Shown here piece after piece: positions 10,012-19,067 of a DNA stretch of 64,000 nucleotides. The translations under genes were made by a program, and so were the position numbers. Under the pieces are notes generated by a model. The model saw only the letters and a program-made list of their open reading frames with translations, was not told the origin of the DNA and searched no databases. The stretch is from Thalassospira sp. MCCC 1A01428 (GTDB lineage: Bacteria; Pseudomonadota; Alphaproteobacteria; Rhodospirillales; Thalassospiraceae), in contig NZ_JFJZ01000013.1 in the NCBI RefSeq assembly GCF_002115825.1, forward strand, positions 51,219 through 115,218. The letters run 5' to 3'. The first letter of the stretch is position 1. Every line of letters begins with the position of its first letter.

Positions 10012-10929
10012 ATGAGACATATTGCACTTGCTGTTCCCGTGCTGTGCCTTGTGCTGGCAGGTGCATTATCGCCTGCGATTGCCCAAACCGGTGCGGCAAC
10101 ACCGGCCGACCCTGATCCGTTCGCGCAGTTGCTTGAAAATGCCCGGCAGGGCAGCGATGCCGGCGAACAACAGGTTGGCGCCGAACAAAATGTTTGCCAG
10201 GTCAGTGCAAGTGAACTGGTCGAACTGGCAAGCCCGGTTGACGGGGTTATCCACGCCATGCACGCCAGCCGGGGGCAGCGGGTTAAAAAAGGCGAACTGA
10301 TCGCTGAATTACAGGCCGATGTTGAAAAGGCACAGGTCAATTACGCACAGGTACGTGCGCAATCGCAAAGTTCGGTGGCCGCACGGAAACGGCAGCTTGA
10401 ATTTACCGAACGCCGCATTAAACGGACCGAAAAATTACGCGCGGCAAAACTGATGACCCAGGAAGAGATCGACACCCTGGAAACAGACCGTGACAGCGCC
10501 CGGCTGGATTATGAAGCGGCAAAAGAAAATATCACGATCATGAAAGCGGAATTGGCCCTGTCGCGGGCGCAATTGGCGGATCGCATGATCAAAAGCCCGA
10601 TTGACGGAGTTTTGATCGAAAAACTTTTAACCGTTGGCGAACAGGTTGACGGCAAGGCAATTGCCCTGATCGCACAGCTTGATCCCCTTTTTGTCGAAGT
10701 ATCTTTGCCGGTTGCCCGGTTTGGAAAATATCAAAAAGGCCAAAAAGTCGTCGTTCATTTTGACGGGCCTAACCTGCGCTCAAGCCAGGCTGAAATATCG
10801 CTGGTTGATCAGATTGTTGAACCCAAAAGCAAAACTTTTGGCATGCGTATTGTGTTGCCAAATCCGGATTTGGCCATTCCCGCCGGGATTGGCTGTCATA
10901 TTGAATTCCTGTCACCAAAACAACAGTGA
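10012..10929 (+). CDS. Periplasmic adaptor (membrane fusion) protein, HlyD/RND type
   Basis: About 305 residues with an N-terminal signal peptide ending near AIAQ. A split lipoyl half-motif (ASPVDGVI, then KSPIDGVLIEK) flanks an alpha-hairpin coiled coil of about 100 residues, and a beta-barrel domain follows. This is the usual architecture of adaptors that link inner-membrane components to TolC. TTG 10000, coupled to the previous stop (TTGA) with AAGAGG upstream, is an alternative start adding four residues. It is the third HlyD-like barrel encoded in a row and lies directly before the TolC gene, so it probably docks that channel. Confidence 0.88.
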   Translation: MRHIALAVPVLCLVLAGALSPAIAQTGAATPADPDPFAQLLENARQGSDAGEQQVGAEQNVCQVSASELVELASPVDGVIHAMHASRGQRVKKGELIAELQADVEKAQVNYAQVRAQSQSSVAARKRQLEFTERRIKRTEKLRAAKLMTQEEIDTLETDRDSARLDYEAAKENITIMKAELALSRAQLADRMIKSPIDGVLIEKLLTVGEQVDGKAIALIAQLDPLFVEVSLPVARFGKYQKGQKVVVHFDGPNLRSSQAEISLVDQIVEPKSKTFGMRIVLPNPDLAIPAGIGCHIEFLSPKQQ

Positions 10930-10961
10930 TCAGGGGGACTATTCCTGTGGGGAGCATGGTG

Positions 10962-12374
10962 ATGAAAAAGAAAATTCTAGTATCGGCGTGTGTGTTAGGC
11001 ATCTCCGCATCGGGTATTGCCAGCAACGCAAACGCTGAAGATCTGAGTGCTGTCTATAAGATGGCAATGACGGAAAACCCCAATATTTCGCTGGCCAAAG
11101 AACAGGTTAGCGAAGGTGTTGCCAATCAAGTAAACGCATTTATGGGGTATTTGCCGCAGGTGTCGGCAACGTTTGACCGTGAATGGGTCAAGCAGCGCAT
11201 TGATCGGTCCGACAACACGGTGTTTGCGCTGGGCAAAGGTAACTTTGATAACCGTCAGCGCACGTTTCAGTTACAGCAGCACATTTTCAGCTTTGAAACG
11301 ATCATGAATATCGTTAGTTCCGATATGGGCCGTATGCGCCTGAAAGAATCATTGGAAACGGCGAAACAGGATGTCGGCTATCAGGCAATCGAGGCGTATC
11401 TGGGCACATTGGCTGCGGCAGACGATGCCCGCCTGGCCCGTATTGAGAATGCGTCGATGGCAGAACGCCAGGTTGATATTTTAACCCGGCAAAAGCAGGG
11501 CCTTGCAACGTCCTATGAGGCCGATCTGGTCGAGGCGCGCCTGGCCGAGGCTGAAGCCAGGGTTGTTGCCACCCGCACCTCGTATCAGCGAGCCTTTGCA
11601 CAATTGCAGCGCCGGGTGGGGAATTTGCCCGCATCACTTGCGACATTGGCAAATAACGTGTCCTTGCCTAAACTTGATGAAACCGATGTTGATCATTGGC
11701 TGGAAGCGGCCCTTAAAAGCAGCCCGCGGGTAAGGGCGATGGATTATTCCATTGATGAACGCCGGGCCGCACTGGCCGCCGATGTCGGGCAGGCGATGCC
11801 GACCTTTGATTTTATCTTTACCGATACGCGGCGTGATTCCGGCGGGTCGCTTTTTGGCGGCGGCAGTTTGACCCACGAAGGCGTGGCAATGCTGCGCCTC
11901 AATGTGCCACTGTTTAACCCCGGTGGTCGTGGTTATGAAGCATTGGAAACCCGAAGCCAGGTAGACCAGGCGCGGTATCAGCGGGCGATTTATTTACGTG
12001 AATTGCGTGAAACCGTCGCCAGCACCATTAACGAACTGGTGAATGGACCTGAACGTATCAGGGCGCTGGTAAAAGGCGTGCAGACGCACCGGCGAATTGT
12101 GGATGCCGTAAAGATCAAGTTCGATGCCGGTCAGTCAACCGTGCTCGATGTGCTTGACGAAGACGAAGATCTGTTTGCAATGGAACGCCGTGCGTTGGCG
12201 GCGATTTACAGCCACCTTCTTAATTATGCGCTGATCCACCAGGTAACCGGCACGCTGGGCGATGACCAGATCACATCTATCAACCAGTTGCTGGACCCGA
12301 CCTTGCCCATGATCACGGCGGGTACTGATTTTAGCCAATATGATCATGATACGATGCCGATTTCGGTTCAGTAA
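10962..12374 (+). CDS. TolC-family outer-membrane channel protein
   Basis: About 470 residues. ATG 10962 is preceded by GGGGAG seven bases upstream and gives a clear signal peptide (MKKK, hydrophobic core, cleavage near ANA). A longer frame opens at GTG 10926, coupled to the previous stop, but would put 12 residues ahead of the signal peptide. The mature part shows the internal duplication of the TolC fold: two long helical regions and a conserved GQSTVLDVLD-type segment near residue 388. It should form the trimeric outer-membrane exit duct for this export locus. It is the last gene of the unit, and a strong hairpin terminator follows 25 bp after the stop. Confidence 0.9.
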   Translation: MKKKILVSACVLGISASGIASNANAEDLSAVYKMAMTENPNISLAKEQVSEGVANQVNAFMGYLPQVSATFDREWVKQRIDRSDNTVFALGKGNFDNRQRTFQLQQHIFSFETIMNIVSSDMGRMRLKESLETAKQDVGYQAIEAYLGTLAAADDARLARIENASMAERQVDILTRQKQGLATSYEADLVEARLAEAEARVVATRTSYQRAFAQLQRRVGNLPASLATLANNVSLPKLDETDVDHWLEAALKSSPRVRAMDYSIDERRAALAADVGQAMPTFDFIFTDTRRDSGGSLFGGGSLTHEGVAMLRLNVPLFNPGGRGYEALETRSQVDQARYQRAIYLRELRETVASTINELVNGPERIRALVKGVQTHRRIVDAVKIKFDAGQSTVLDVLDEDEDLFAMERRALAAIYSHLLNYALIHQVTGTLGDDQITSINQLLDPTLPMITAGTDFSQYDHDTMPISVQ

Positions 12375-12398
12375 AAATGCATCGCTGATTGCGGGACC

Positions 12399-12437
12399 AA
12401 AAACCACCCCCACAGTTTACCTGGCGGGGGTGGTTTT
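12399..12437. terminator. Bidirectional rho-independent terminator
   Basis: A 12-bp perfect stem, AAAACCACCCCC pairing with GGGGGTGGTTTT, encloses a 14-base loop. The A-run and T-run at its two ends allow function in both directions. It lies between the convergent TolC gene and the hydratase/dehydrogenase gene. Confidence 0.85.
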
Positions 12438-12485
12438 CTGCGCGTTCCTTTTGTCGTTGGGGCAAAGCAAGGTAAATGTAACTCG

Positions 12486-14447
12486 TCAGGTCTGCTCCAT
12501 AAACATCGGGCCGCCCCGCCAACGTGGAAAGCCGTAACCATTGATCATGACCACATCGATTGCGTCGGGGCTTGTGGCGATTCCTTCTGCCAATATTTTG
12601 TGCCCTTCGTTTTGCATGGCCCCAATAATGGTTGTCATGATCTGATCGTGGGTAAAATGACGGCGGAGAATGCCTTTTCTAGCTGATTCCTCTTCGATCA
12701 TTTTGGCAACATCAGGGTCAGGGACAGGAGCAGCTTTTGGACTGGTATATAAAAACCAGCCCGCACCGGATTTGCGACCAAACCGGCCCCGTTCACACAG
12801 ATAATCGCCCAGTGCGACATAGCGTTCGTTCGGATCGCGGGTATTGGATTGTCGTTTGCGGGTATTCCATGAAATTTCCAGTCCCGCCATGTCTTGCATG
12901 GCAAACAGGCCCATTGGAAAGCCAAATTCTGTCATGGCGGCATCAATTTGTTCGGGATAAGCGCCATCCTCGATCATATATTCGCATTGTTTGCGATAGG
13001 CCGACATGATGCGGTTGCCAATGAAGCCGTCACAAACACCGGTAGGAACTGCAATTTTGCCAAGGGAACGGGCAAAGGCCAATGCTGTTGCCATTGTTTG
13101 CGAATTGGCCGTATCGGTGCGGACGACTTCCAGCAATTTCATGATATGGGCGGGTGAGAAAAAATGCAGGCCAATGACCCGTTCCGGATGGTTGACCATC
13201 GCCGCCAGCGCATTAATATCAAGATAGGATGTGTTCGATGCAATCAGGGTTTGAGGGCTGACAACTGCATCAATGGCGGCAAAAACCGCTTTTTTGATCT
13301 CGAAATCCTCAAACACGGCTTCGATAACCAGTTCGCAGTTTGCCAGTGCCGTATAATCAATGCTGCCCCGAAACCGGCTTAGGTGCTGGTCGTAAACCGT
13401 GTCGGAAATAATGTTTCGATTCCGGCTGCTTTGTAAATGGTGTGTCACCATTTGCCGCCCTTTTTCAAGGGCATTTTCGTCGCATTCGATCAGGGTGACA
13501 GTGTAACCTGCCAACAGGCACGCGGTGGCAATACCTGCCCCCATCATGCCGCCGCCGATAATACCAACGGCGTTCATTTGCGCCGGTTTGATGCCGTTAA
13601 GACCGGCCAGTTTACCAACACTTCGTTCAGCCATAAAAACATGGCGCAAGGCACGGGATTGTGCGCTATCGCGCAGCTTTAGAAATTGTTGGCGTTCCTG
13701 GGTTAAGGCATCATGTGCTGGCAGGGACAAACCGTCACGGATGGTTTCGATCGCTATTATTGGCGCATGTGCACCACGCGCTTTGGATGCTGTTTTTTCC
13801 AAAAGCTGGTCCCAGTTTATTGGGGTATTCGACGTATCCGGGGTCTCGCGGTTTGTTAATGCCGGGGGTAATGGTGCGTTGGCGATTGTTTGTGCGAAGG
13901 CAATGGCTACCTGCCGTAAATCCTGATCCGCGATTTGGTCAATCAAACCCCAGTCTTGCGCCTGGGCGGCGGAAACCGGTTTACCTTCGGCAATAAGGGT
14001 GCAGGCATGTTGTGCGCCAATCAGCCGGGGTGTCCTTACGGTACCACCAGCACCGGGAATTAAACCCAGCTGAACCTCGGGAAATCCAAGTTTTGTGCTG
14101 GCCGCCGCGATGCGATAATGGCAACCAAGGGCAATTTCCAGTCCGCCGCCAAGAACGGTTCCGTGTAATGCAGCGACCAGCGGGACTTGCAAGGTTTCCA
14201 ACTGCAAAATAACATCGGGCAATAGCGGTGGCTGTGCCGGTTGGTTAAATTCGGTTATGTCGGCCCCTGCGATAAAGGTTTTGCCGGTGCAATATAAAAC
14301 GGCAGCCGTAACGGTGGTGTTTTGCGCAATCTGGTTAATCGCATCCATCAAACCTGCCCTTACTGCATGGCTCGTGGCATTGATGGGCGGGTTATCAATG
14401 CAAATAAGTGCAACAGATCCTGAAAACTCTACCGAAACGACAGTCAT
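12486..14447 (-). CDS. Enoyl-CoA hydratase / 3-hydroxyacyl-CoA dehydrogenase fusion (FadB/FadJ-like)
   Basis: About 653 residues. The N-terminal crotonase domain (to about 190) keeps both catalytic glutamates: GGGLEIALGC and FPEVQLGLIPGAGGT. The NAD-binding dehydrogenase domain starts near residue 285 with VGIIGGGMMGAGIA and keeps the NTS and LHFFSP motifs of the active site. C-terminal helical domains follow. It would hydrate an enoyl-CoA and oxidise the 3-hydroxyacyl-CoA with NAD. ATG 14447 is chosen because GGAG lies six bases upstream; the in-frame ATG 14459 is inside the upstream gene with no spaced ribosome site. It is co-transcribed with the arylformamidase and divergent from the anthraniloyl-CoA operon, so ring-cleavage-free beta-oxidation of the aminobenzoyl-CoA product is a likely role. 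General fatty-acid oxidation is the alternative. Confidence 0.88.
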   Translation of the reverse strand: MTVVSVEFSGSVALICIDNPPINATSHAVRAGLMDAINQIAQNTTVTAAVLYCTGKTFIAGADITEFNQPAQPPLLPDVILQLETLQVPLVAALHGTVLGGGLEIALGCHYRIAAASTKLGFPEVQLGLIPGAGGTVRTPRLIGAQHACTLIAEGKPVSAAQAQDWGLIDQIADQDLRQVAIAFAQTIANAPLPPALTNRETPDTSNTPINWDQLLEKTASKARGAHAPIIAIETIRDGLSLPAHDALTQERQQFLKLRDSAQSRALRHVFMAERSVGKLAGLNGIKPAQMNAVGIIGGGMMGAGIATACLLAGYTVTLIECDENALEKGRQMVTHHLQSSRNRNIISDTVYDQHLSRFRGSIDYTALANCELVIEAVFEDFEIKKAVFAAIDAVVSPQTLIASNTSYLDINALAAMVNHPERVIGLHFFSPAHIMKLLEVVRTDTANSQTMATALAFARSLGKIAVPTGVCDGFIGNRIMSAYRKQCEYMIEDGAYPEQIDAAMTEFGFPMGLFAMQDMAGLEISWNTRKRQSNTRDPNERYVALGDYLCERGRFGRKSGAGWFLYTSPKAAPVPDPDVAKMIEEESARKGILRRHFTHDQIMTTIIGAMQNEGHKILAEGIATSPDAIDVVMINGYGFPRWRGGPMFMEQT

Positions 14448-14448
14448 T

Positions 14449-15297
14449 TTATTCTCCATCCTCGATAATTCCGGCCAAAAGGCAGCAAGTCATGTCTGAT
14501 TGCGGGTCGGCAAGGTCATCAATGACATTGAAATGGTGCTTGTCCGGGGCATGAATGCTTTGGGTGGTTGCGCCAAGGCCGGTCCAGATATTTGCGAGAA
14601 GGTCATTCTGACGGATAAATTCGGGGCGTTCGTTTGCCCCGACCCAGCAGGTTATTTGTATTGGCTTGCCCGGTGGTTGTGCAGGCCTCAGCAGGGCCGT
14701 ACTTTCGGCATCGGCTTCGTGGTCATCAATTTTCAGGGTGTCATTCATTGCTGTTCGGCACAGTGGGCGTAGATCGTGAAGGCCGCTGATCGACATGACA
14801 TGGCCAATGCGCGCCAGTGTTGTCAATGATACGGGGGTGTTGGCGCAAACCATGCGGCTTACCAGATGGCCGCCCGCCGAATGACCGGTTAAATGAATGG
14901 GGCCATTGATCGTGCCTGCGACATGGTCAATCGCGGTGCCGATCTGACGGGTTATGTCTGACAGTCGCGCATGGGGAGCCAGACTGTAACCGGGCAGGCA
15001 AACCGCCCATCCCTGTTTAAGGGCGCCATTCGCGAAATGGGACCAGTATGATTTGTCAAACGCCTTCCAGTATCCGCCATGCACAAATACAACTACGCCT
15101 TGGGGTGTCCCGGCGGGTAAAAACAGGTCGTATTTTTCGCGATCACTGATGCCATAGGGTACATCCAGCCGTGCCTGATTGCGCGTCAACATGTTGGTGC
15201 GAAAATCGGCCGCCGCCGTTGCCCATGCGGGCGGATAGCTGGCTGCGTTTTCAATATGGTCACCGTTGGCATAGGCGTCGTCCCAGTCCGTAATCAT
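14449..15297 (-). CDS. Arylformamidase-type alpha/beta hydrolase (N-formylkynurenine hydrolysis)
   Basis: A 282-residue alpha/beta hydrolase. It has HGGYW at about residues 93-97, the oxyanion-hole motif of eukaryotic-type arylformamidases, and the nucleophile elbow GHSAGGH near residues 159-165. A C-terminal Asp and a His in KHHFNV could complete the triad. AAGGA lies six bases before the ATG. N-formylkynurenine hydrolysis would bridge tryptophan 2,3-dioxygenase and kynureninase, both encoded in the divergent operon, and no metal-dependent KynB-type formamidase is present in the window. The assignment therefore rests on motif and context together. A broader carboxylesterase activity cannot be excluded. 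Confidence 0.8.
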   Translation of the reverse strand: MITDWDDAYANGDHIENAASYPPAWATAAADFRTNMLTRNQARLDVPYGISDREKYDLFLPAGTPQGVVVFVHGGYWKAFDKSYWSHFANGALKQGWAVCLPGYSLAPHARLSDITRQIGTAIDHVAGTINGPIHLTGHSAGGHLVSRMVCANTPVSLTTLARIGHVMSISGLHDLRPLCRTAMNDTLKIDDHEADAESTALLRPAQPPGKPIQITCWVGANERPEFIRQNDLLANIWTGLGATTQSIHAPDKHHFNVIDDLADPQSDMTCCLLAGIIEDGE

Positions 15298-15413
15298 GGC
15301 GGGTCCTTATTTTTATATTACTTACAATGGCATATGCTGGTGGCACTGCGTGACACTGGTAATTTTGCCTATTTGCATTTGCCCTGTTGCATACAGCCTA
15401 GCCAGTTCTGAAA

Positions 15414-15448
15414 TTAGTTTAAACATAAAATATTTATGCTTGAACTAA
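15414..15448. promoter_or_regulatory. Inverted repeat in divergent promoter, probable MarR operator
   Basis: This 35-bp imperfect palindrome has half-sites TTAGTTTAAACATAAAA and TTAGTTCAAGCATAAAT (the second read on the minus strand) around one central base, with 14 of 17 positions matching. It lies 66 bp before the GTG start of the monooxygenase gene and about 115 bp from the divergent formamidase start. It could control both directions. MarR proteins bind such AT-rich dyads, and one is encoded inside the + strand operon. Confidence 0.65.
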
Positions 15449-15513
15449 ATAAAATCCGGGCGTACCGTATTTTCATTCATCCCGCATCATAGCGACAACA
15501 AAAGGGGGATCAG

Positions 15514-17808
15514 GTGAGGATAGCATGTCTGGGTGGCGGTCCGGCGGGGCTGTATTTTGCTATTTCAATGAAGCTTCGCGATCCTTCGCACGAGGTCGTT
15601 GTTTTTGAGCGTAATCAGCCCGATGACACTTTTGGCTGGGGGGTCGTTCTGTCGGACGAAACCCTGACCAATCTGGCGGAAAATGATGCAAAAAGTGCGG
15701 CCGCCATTCGGGAAAATTTTTCCTATTGGGACGACGTTGCTGTTCATTTTCGGGATCAGGCCATTGTTTCAACCGGGCACGGGTTTTGTGGCATTGGCCG
15801 TAAAAAACTTTTGATTCTGTTACAGCAACGCGCCCGCGATGTGGGGGTTGACCTGCGCTTTGGCACCGAGGTTGAAAGTGCCCGTATTCTGGCTGCGGAA
15901 TACGACCTGGTTGTGGCGTGTGACGGCCTGAATTCGCGTACCCGCACCGAACTGGCCCCACATTTTCAGCCCGATATTGATACCCGGAAATGCAAGTTCG
16001 TCTGGCTTGGCACTCATCAAAAATTCAACGATGCCTTCACCTTCATTTTTGAAGAAACCGACAAAGGCTGGGTGTGGGCGCACGCCTATCAGTTTGACGA
16101 CGATACAGCGACCTTCATTGTTGAATGTTCCGAGGAAACCTGGGCCGCCTATGGCTTTGCTGCCATGAGCAAGGAACAATCCATTGCCACCTGCGAAGCA
16201 ATTTTTGCCAAACATTTGGGCGGCAATGCCCTGATATCGAATGCCAACCATATTCGCGGGTCGGCCTGGCTGAGTTTTCCGCGTGTGTTGTGCAAAAGCT
16301 GGTCGCACGAGAATATCGTTTTAATGGGTGATGCAGCGGCAACCGCGCATTTTTCCATCGGATCGGGCACCAAACTGGCGCTGGAAAGTGCGATTGCACT
16401 GGCGCAATATGTGCATACCGAAGCCGATTTGCCCGCTGCCTTTGCCAAATATGAAGATGAAAGACGGCTGGAGGTTTTGCGCCTGCAATCGGCGGCCCGC
16501 AATTCAATGGAATGGTTCGAAGAAATCGAACGTTATTTCAGCCTTGATCCGGTGCAGTTTACCTATTCATTGCTAACCCGGTCCCAGCGTATTAGCCACG
16601 AAAATTTGCGCCTGCGCGATCCTTCATGGTTGGGGCAGGCCGAAAACTGGTTTCAGCATTCAGCCGGTATTATCACGGTTGAAGCCTCGCGCCATCCGAT
16701 GTTTGTGCCCTTTAAGTTGCGCGACATGATGCTTAAAAATCGTATTGTTGTATCGCCCATGGCCCAATACAAGGCGGTTGACGGTACCCCGACGGATTGG
16801 CATCTGGTGCATTACGCAGAACGGGCCAAAGGCGGGGCCGGGCTGGTTTATACCGAAATGACCTGTGTGTCGCCCGAAGGCCGCATTACACCGGGTTGCC
16901 CGGGCCTATACGACCCCGCCCATGAAACGGCCTGGGCGCGCATTGTTAATTTTGTTCACACAGAAACCGATGCAAAGATATGCGCGCAAATTGGCCATTC
17001 CGGTGCCAAGGGGTCAACCCAACTGGGTTGGGAAGAAATGGATGCGCCGCTTTTAAGCAATAATTGGCCGATTATGGCCGCCTCCGACGTTGCATGGTCG
17101 GCGCGTAATCAAACCCCGCGCGCCATGACCCGCAATGATATGGACCAGGTGCGTGACCAGTTTGTGGCATCGGCGCAAATGGCGGATCGTGCCGGGTTTG
17201 ACATGGTCGAAATTCATGCCGCGCACGGTTATTTGCTGTCATCCTTTATAACACCGCTTAGCAATCGTCGGGATGATGCCTATGGCGGCAGCCTTGAAAA
17301 CCGGATGCGTTATCCGCTGGAGGTTATCCTGGCGGTGCGCGCGGTTTGGCCCGATCATAAGCCGCTTGCAGTGCGTATTTCGGCCAATGACTGGGTCGGT
17401 GACGCCGGTATTACGCCTGAAGACGCAGTTGAAATTGCCAAAATTCTGAAAGCAAACGGCGTTGATATTTGCGATGTTTCTGCCGGGCAAACCACCACGG
17501 ATGCCCGCCCGGTTTATGGCCGCATGTTCCAAACCCCGTTTTCCGACCGTATCCGCAATGAAGCCGACATTGCGACAATGGCGGTGGGTAATATTTATGA
17601 ACCGGACCATGCCAATTCGATATTGATGGCCGGTCGGGCAGACCTTGTATGCCTTGCGCGTCCGCACCTTGCCGATCCGTATTGGACCTTGCACGCGGCT
17701 GCACAACTTGGCAACCGCACCGAAGAATGGCCCAAACCCTATCACCCGGGGCGCGACCAGATGTGGCGTTTGGCCGAACGCACCGATCAAATGACCGGAA
17801 AGGTGTAA
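15514..17808 (+). CDS. 2-aminobenzoyl-CoA (anthraniloyl-CoA) monooxygenase/reductase
   Basis: A 764-residue two-domain flavoprotein. The N-terminal half is an aromatic-ring hydroxylase of the p-hydroxybenzoate hydroxylase class: GGGPAG at residues 7-12, and [16 protein letters not shown] for the second FAD motif near residue 270. From about residue 395 the C-terminal half is an Old Yellow Enzyme barrel (KNRIVVSPM, then [20 protein letters not shown]). This fusion is characteristic of the enzyme that hydroxylates 2-aminobenzoyl-CoA at C5 and then reduces the ring without cleaving it. Such proteins are often labelled salicylyl-CoA 5-hydroxylase, but the ligase and kynurenine genes in the same operon favour anthraniloyl-CoA. 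The start is GTG with GGGGGA seven bases upstream. It is the first gene of the operon. Confidence 0.9.
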   Translation: MRIACLGGGPAGLYFAISMKLRDPSHEVVVFERNQPDDTFGWGVVLSDETLTNLAENDAKSAAAIRENFSYWDDVAVHFRDQAIVSTGHGFCGIGRKKLLILLQQRARDVGVDLRFGTEVESARILAAEYDLVVACDGLNSRTRTELAPHFQPDIDTRKCKFVWLGTHQKFNDAFTFIFEETDKGWVWAHAYQFDDDTATFIVECSEETWAAYGFAAMSKEQSIATCEAIFAKHLGGNALISNANHIRGSAWLSFPRVLCKSWSHENIVLMGDAAATAHFSIGSGTKLALESAIALAQYVHTEADLPAAFAKYEDERRLEVLRLQSAARNSMEWFEEIERYFSLDPVQFTYSLLTRSQRISHENLRLRDPSWLGQAENWFQHSAGIITVEASRHPMFVPFKLRDMMLKNRIVVSPMAQYKAVDGTPTDWHLVHYAERAKGGAGLVYTEMTCVSPEGRITPGCPGLYDPAHETAWARIVNFVHTETDAKICAQIGHSGAKGSTQLGWEEMDAPLLSNNWPIMAASDVAWSARNQTPRAMTRNDMDQVRDQFVASAQMADRAGFDMVEIHAAHGYLLSSFITPLSNRRDDAYGGSLENRMRYPLEVILAVRAVWPDHKPLAVRISANDWVGDAGITPEDAVEIAKILKANGVDICDVSAGQTTTDARPVYGRMFQTPFSDRIRNEADIATMAVGNIYEPDHANSILMAGRADLVCLARPHLADPYWTLHAAAQLGNRTEEWPKPYHPGRDQMWRLAERTDQMTGKV

Positions 17809-17811
17809 GTG

Positions 17812-18573
17812 ATGGCTGATCTGGCCGTGAAAACAGCCCTGATAACGGGCGGTGGCAGTGGTGTTGGTGCCGAAATGGCTCAATTTCTGGCCGCTCAGGG
17901 TATGCAGGTGGTGATTGCCGGGCGCAACAAAGATGCGCTTGGCAAAATTGCCGACTTACATGATGCCATTGTGCCGATGGTGGCCGATGTGACCAACCAG
18001 GCATCGATGGTAAACCTGTTTGGCGGCATGGTAAAACAGGTTGGTATGCCTGATGTGGTGGTTGCCAATGCCGGTATGGCGACGAGTGCCCCTTTTGGTA
18101 AAACCACATTTGATAGCTGGCAGGAAACCATCAACGTCAATTTGACGGGCACGTTCCACAGCTTTCAGCAAGGCCTGCGGGTGATGGATAAAGCCAAACC
18201 GGGCCGGTTGATTGCCATTGCGTCAACGGCCGGGCTTAAGGGGTATGGCTATGTCGCGCCTTATTGTGCGGCCAAGCATGGTGTTGTCGGTTTGGTGAAG
18301 GCGTTGGCGGCCGAACTTGCGGGCAGTGCCATTACAGTTAATGCTGTTTGCCCCGGTTTTACCGATACGCCGATGCTGGCACATTCGATTGCCAATATCG
18401 CGCAAAAAACCGGTATGAGCATGGATGATGCCCGTGCGAACCTGGCAAAAATTAATCCACAAAACCGCTTTATCACGCCTCGCGAAGTTGCCGAAACCGT
18501 GCTGTGGCTGTGCCAGCGTGGGGCAGGGTCGATCACCGGGCAGGCGATTTCGGTGTCGGGGGGGGAAATATGA
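17812..18573 (+). CDS. Short-chain dehydrogenase/reductase
   Basis: A 253-residue classical SDR. It has the cofactor loop TGGGSGVG near residues 12-19, NAG near residue 85, a catalytic Ser in IASTAG and YCAAK for the Tyr/Lys pair near residue 150. ATG 17812 lies three bases after the GTG at 17809 and is better spaced from AAGG. Within this operon it probably oxidises a hydroxy-cyclohexene/3-hydroxyacyl-CoA intermediate formed after ring reduction of aminobenzoyl-CoA. The substrate cannot be read from sequence. It overlaps the MarR gene by ATGA. Confidence 0.85.
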   Translation: MADLAVKTALITGGGSGVGAEMAQFLAAQGMQVVIAGRNKDALGKIADLHDAIVPMVADVTNQASMVNLFGGMVKQVGMPDVVVANAGMATSAPFGKTTFDSWQETINVNLTGTFHSFQQGLRVMDKAKPGRLIAIASTAGLKGYGYVAPYCAAKHGVVGLVKALAAELAGSAITVNAVCPGFTDTPMLAHSIANIAQKTGMSMDDARANLAKINPQNRFITPREVAETVLWLCQRGAGSITGQAISVSGGEI

Positions 18574-19067
18574 AAATGGATGATCCGAACCTTTCGCGCC
18601 CGGAAACAGGCGAAGAAACCAGCGACCTTTCAAAGGCGCGGTTGCGGGCCTGGTTGCAAATATTGCGGGTTTCGCGCCAAACCGAAGGTGAGTTACGCGA
18701 AAAAATGCGGGTGGAATATGACAGTACCCTGCCCAGGTTTGATGTGATGGCCGCCCTTTACCGCGCCAAAGACGGCCTGCGTATGAGTGCGCTGTCAAAA
18801 TCGCTCATGGTGTCGAACGGTAATGTTACCGGCATCGTCGAACGGCTGGTGAATGAAGGCATGGTGACGCGCGTGGCGGTGGAAAATGACCGTCGTGCCC
18901 TGATTGTAAAACTGACCGACGAAGGCCGTGCCGATTTTGCCCGCCGCGCCCTGGTGCATGAAGGCTGGGTCAGCGATTTGTTTGACGGCATGAATGCCGA
19001 GGATGCCAACGATTTGATTGCCATTTTACGGCGTGTGCAAAGCCGAAAGGGACAGACCCATGACTGA
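18570..19067 (+). CDS. MarR-family transcriptional regulator of the aminobenzoyl-CoA operon
   Basis: About 165 residues. ATG 18570 overlaps the previous stop (ATGA) and follows a run of G and GGGGAAAT; a longer in-frame opening at 18504 lies within the SDR gene. A winged helix-turn-helix at about residues 60-120 carries [29 protein letters not shown] and a [13 protein letters not shown] wing, the MarR signature. MarR proteins in CoA-ester aromatic pathways commonly respond to the CoA thioester. Being inside the operon it controls, it is probably autoregulated through the palindrome at 15414-15448. Confidence 0.9.
   Translation: MKMDDPNLSRPETGEETSDLSKARLRAWLQILRVSRQTEGELREKMRVEYDSTLPRFDVMAALYRAKDGLRMSALSKSLMVSNGNVTGIVERLVNEGMVTRVAVENDRRALIVKLTDEGRADFARRALVHEGWVSDLFDGMNAEDANDLIAILRRVQSRKGQTHD

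Noticed and set aside
18504..18569. 22-codon upstream extension of the MarR gene
   Set aside because: It lies inside the SDR gene; ATG 18570 has a purine-rich ribosome site and an ATGA junction.
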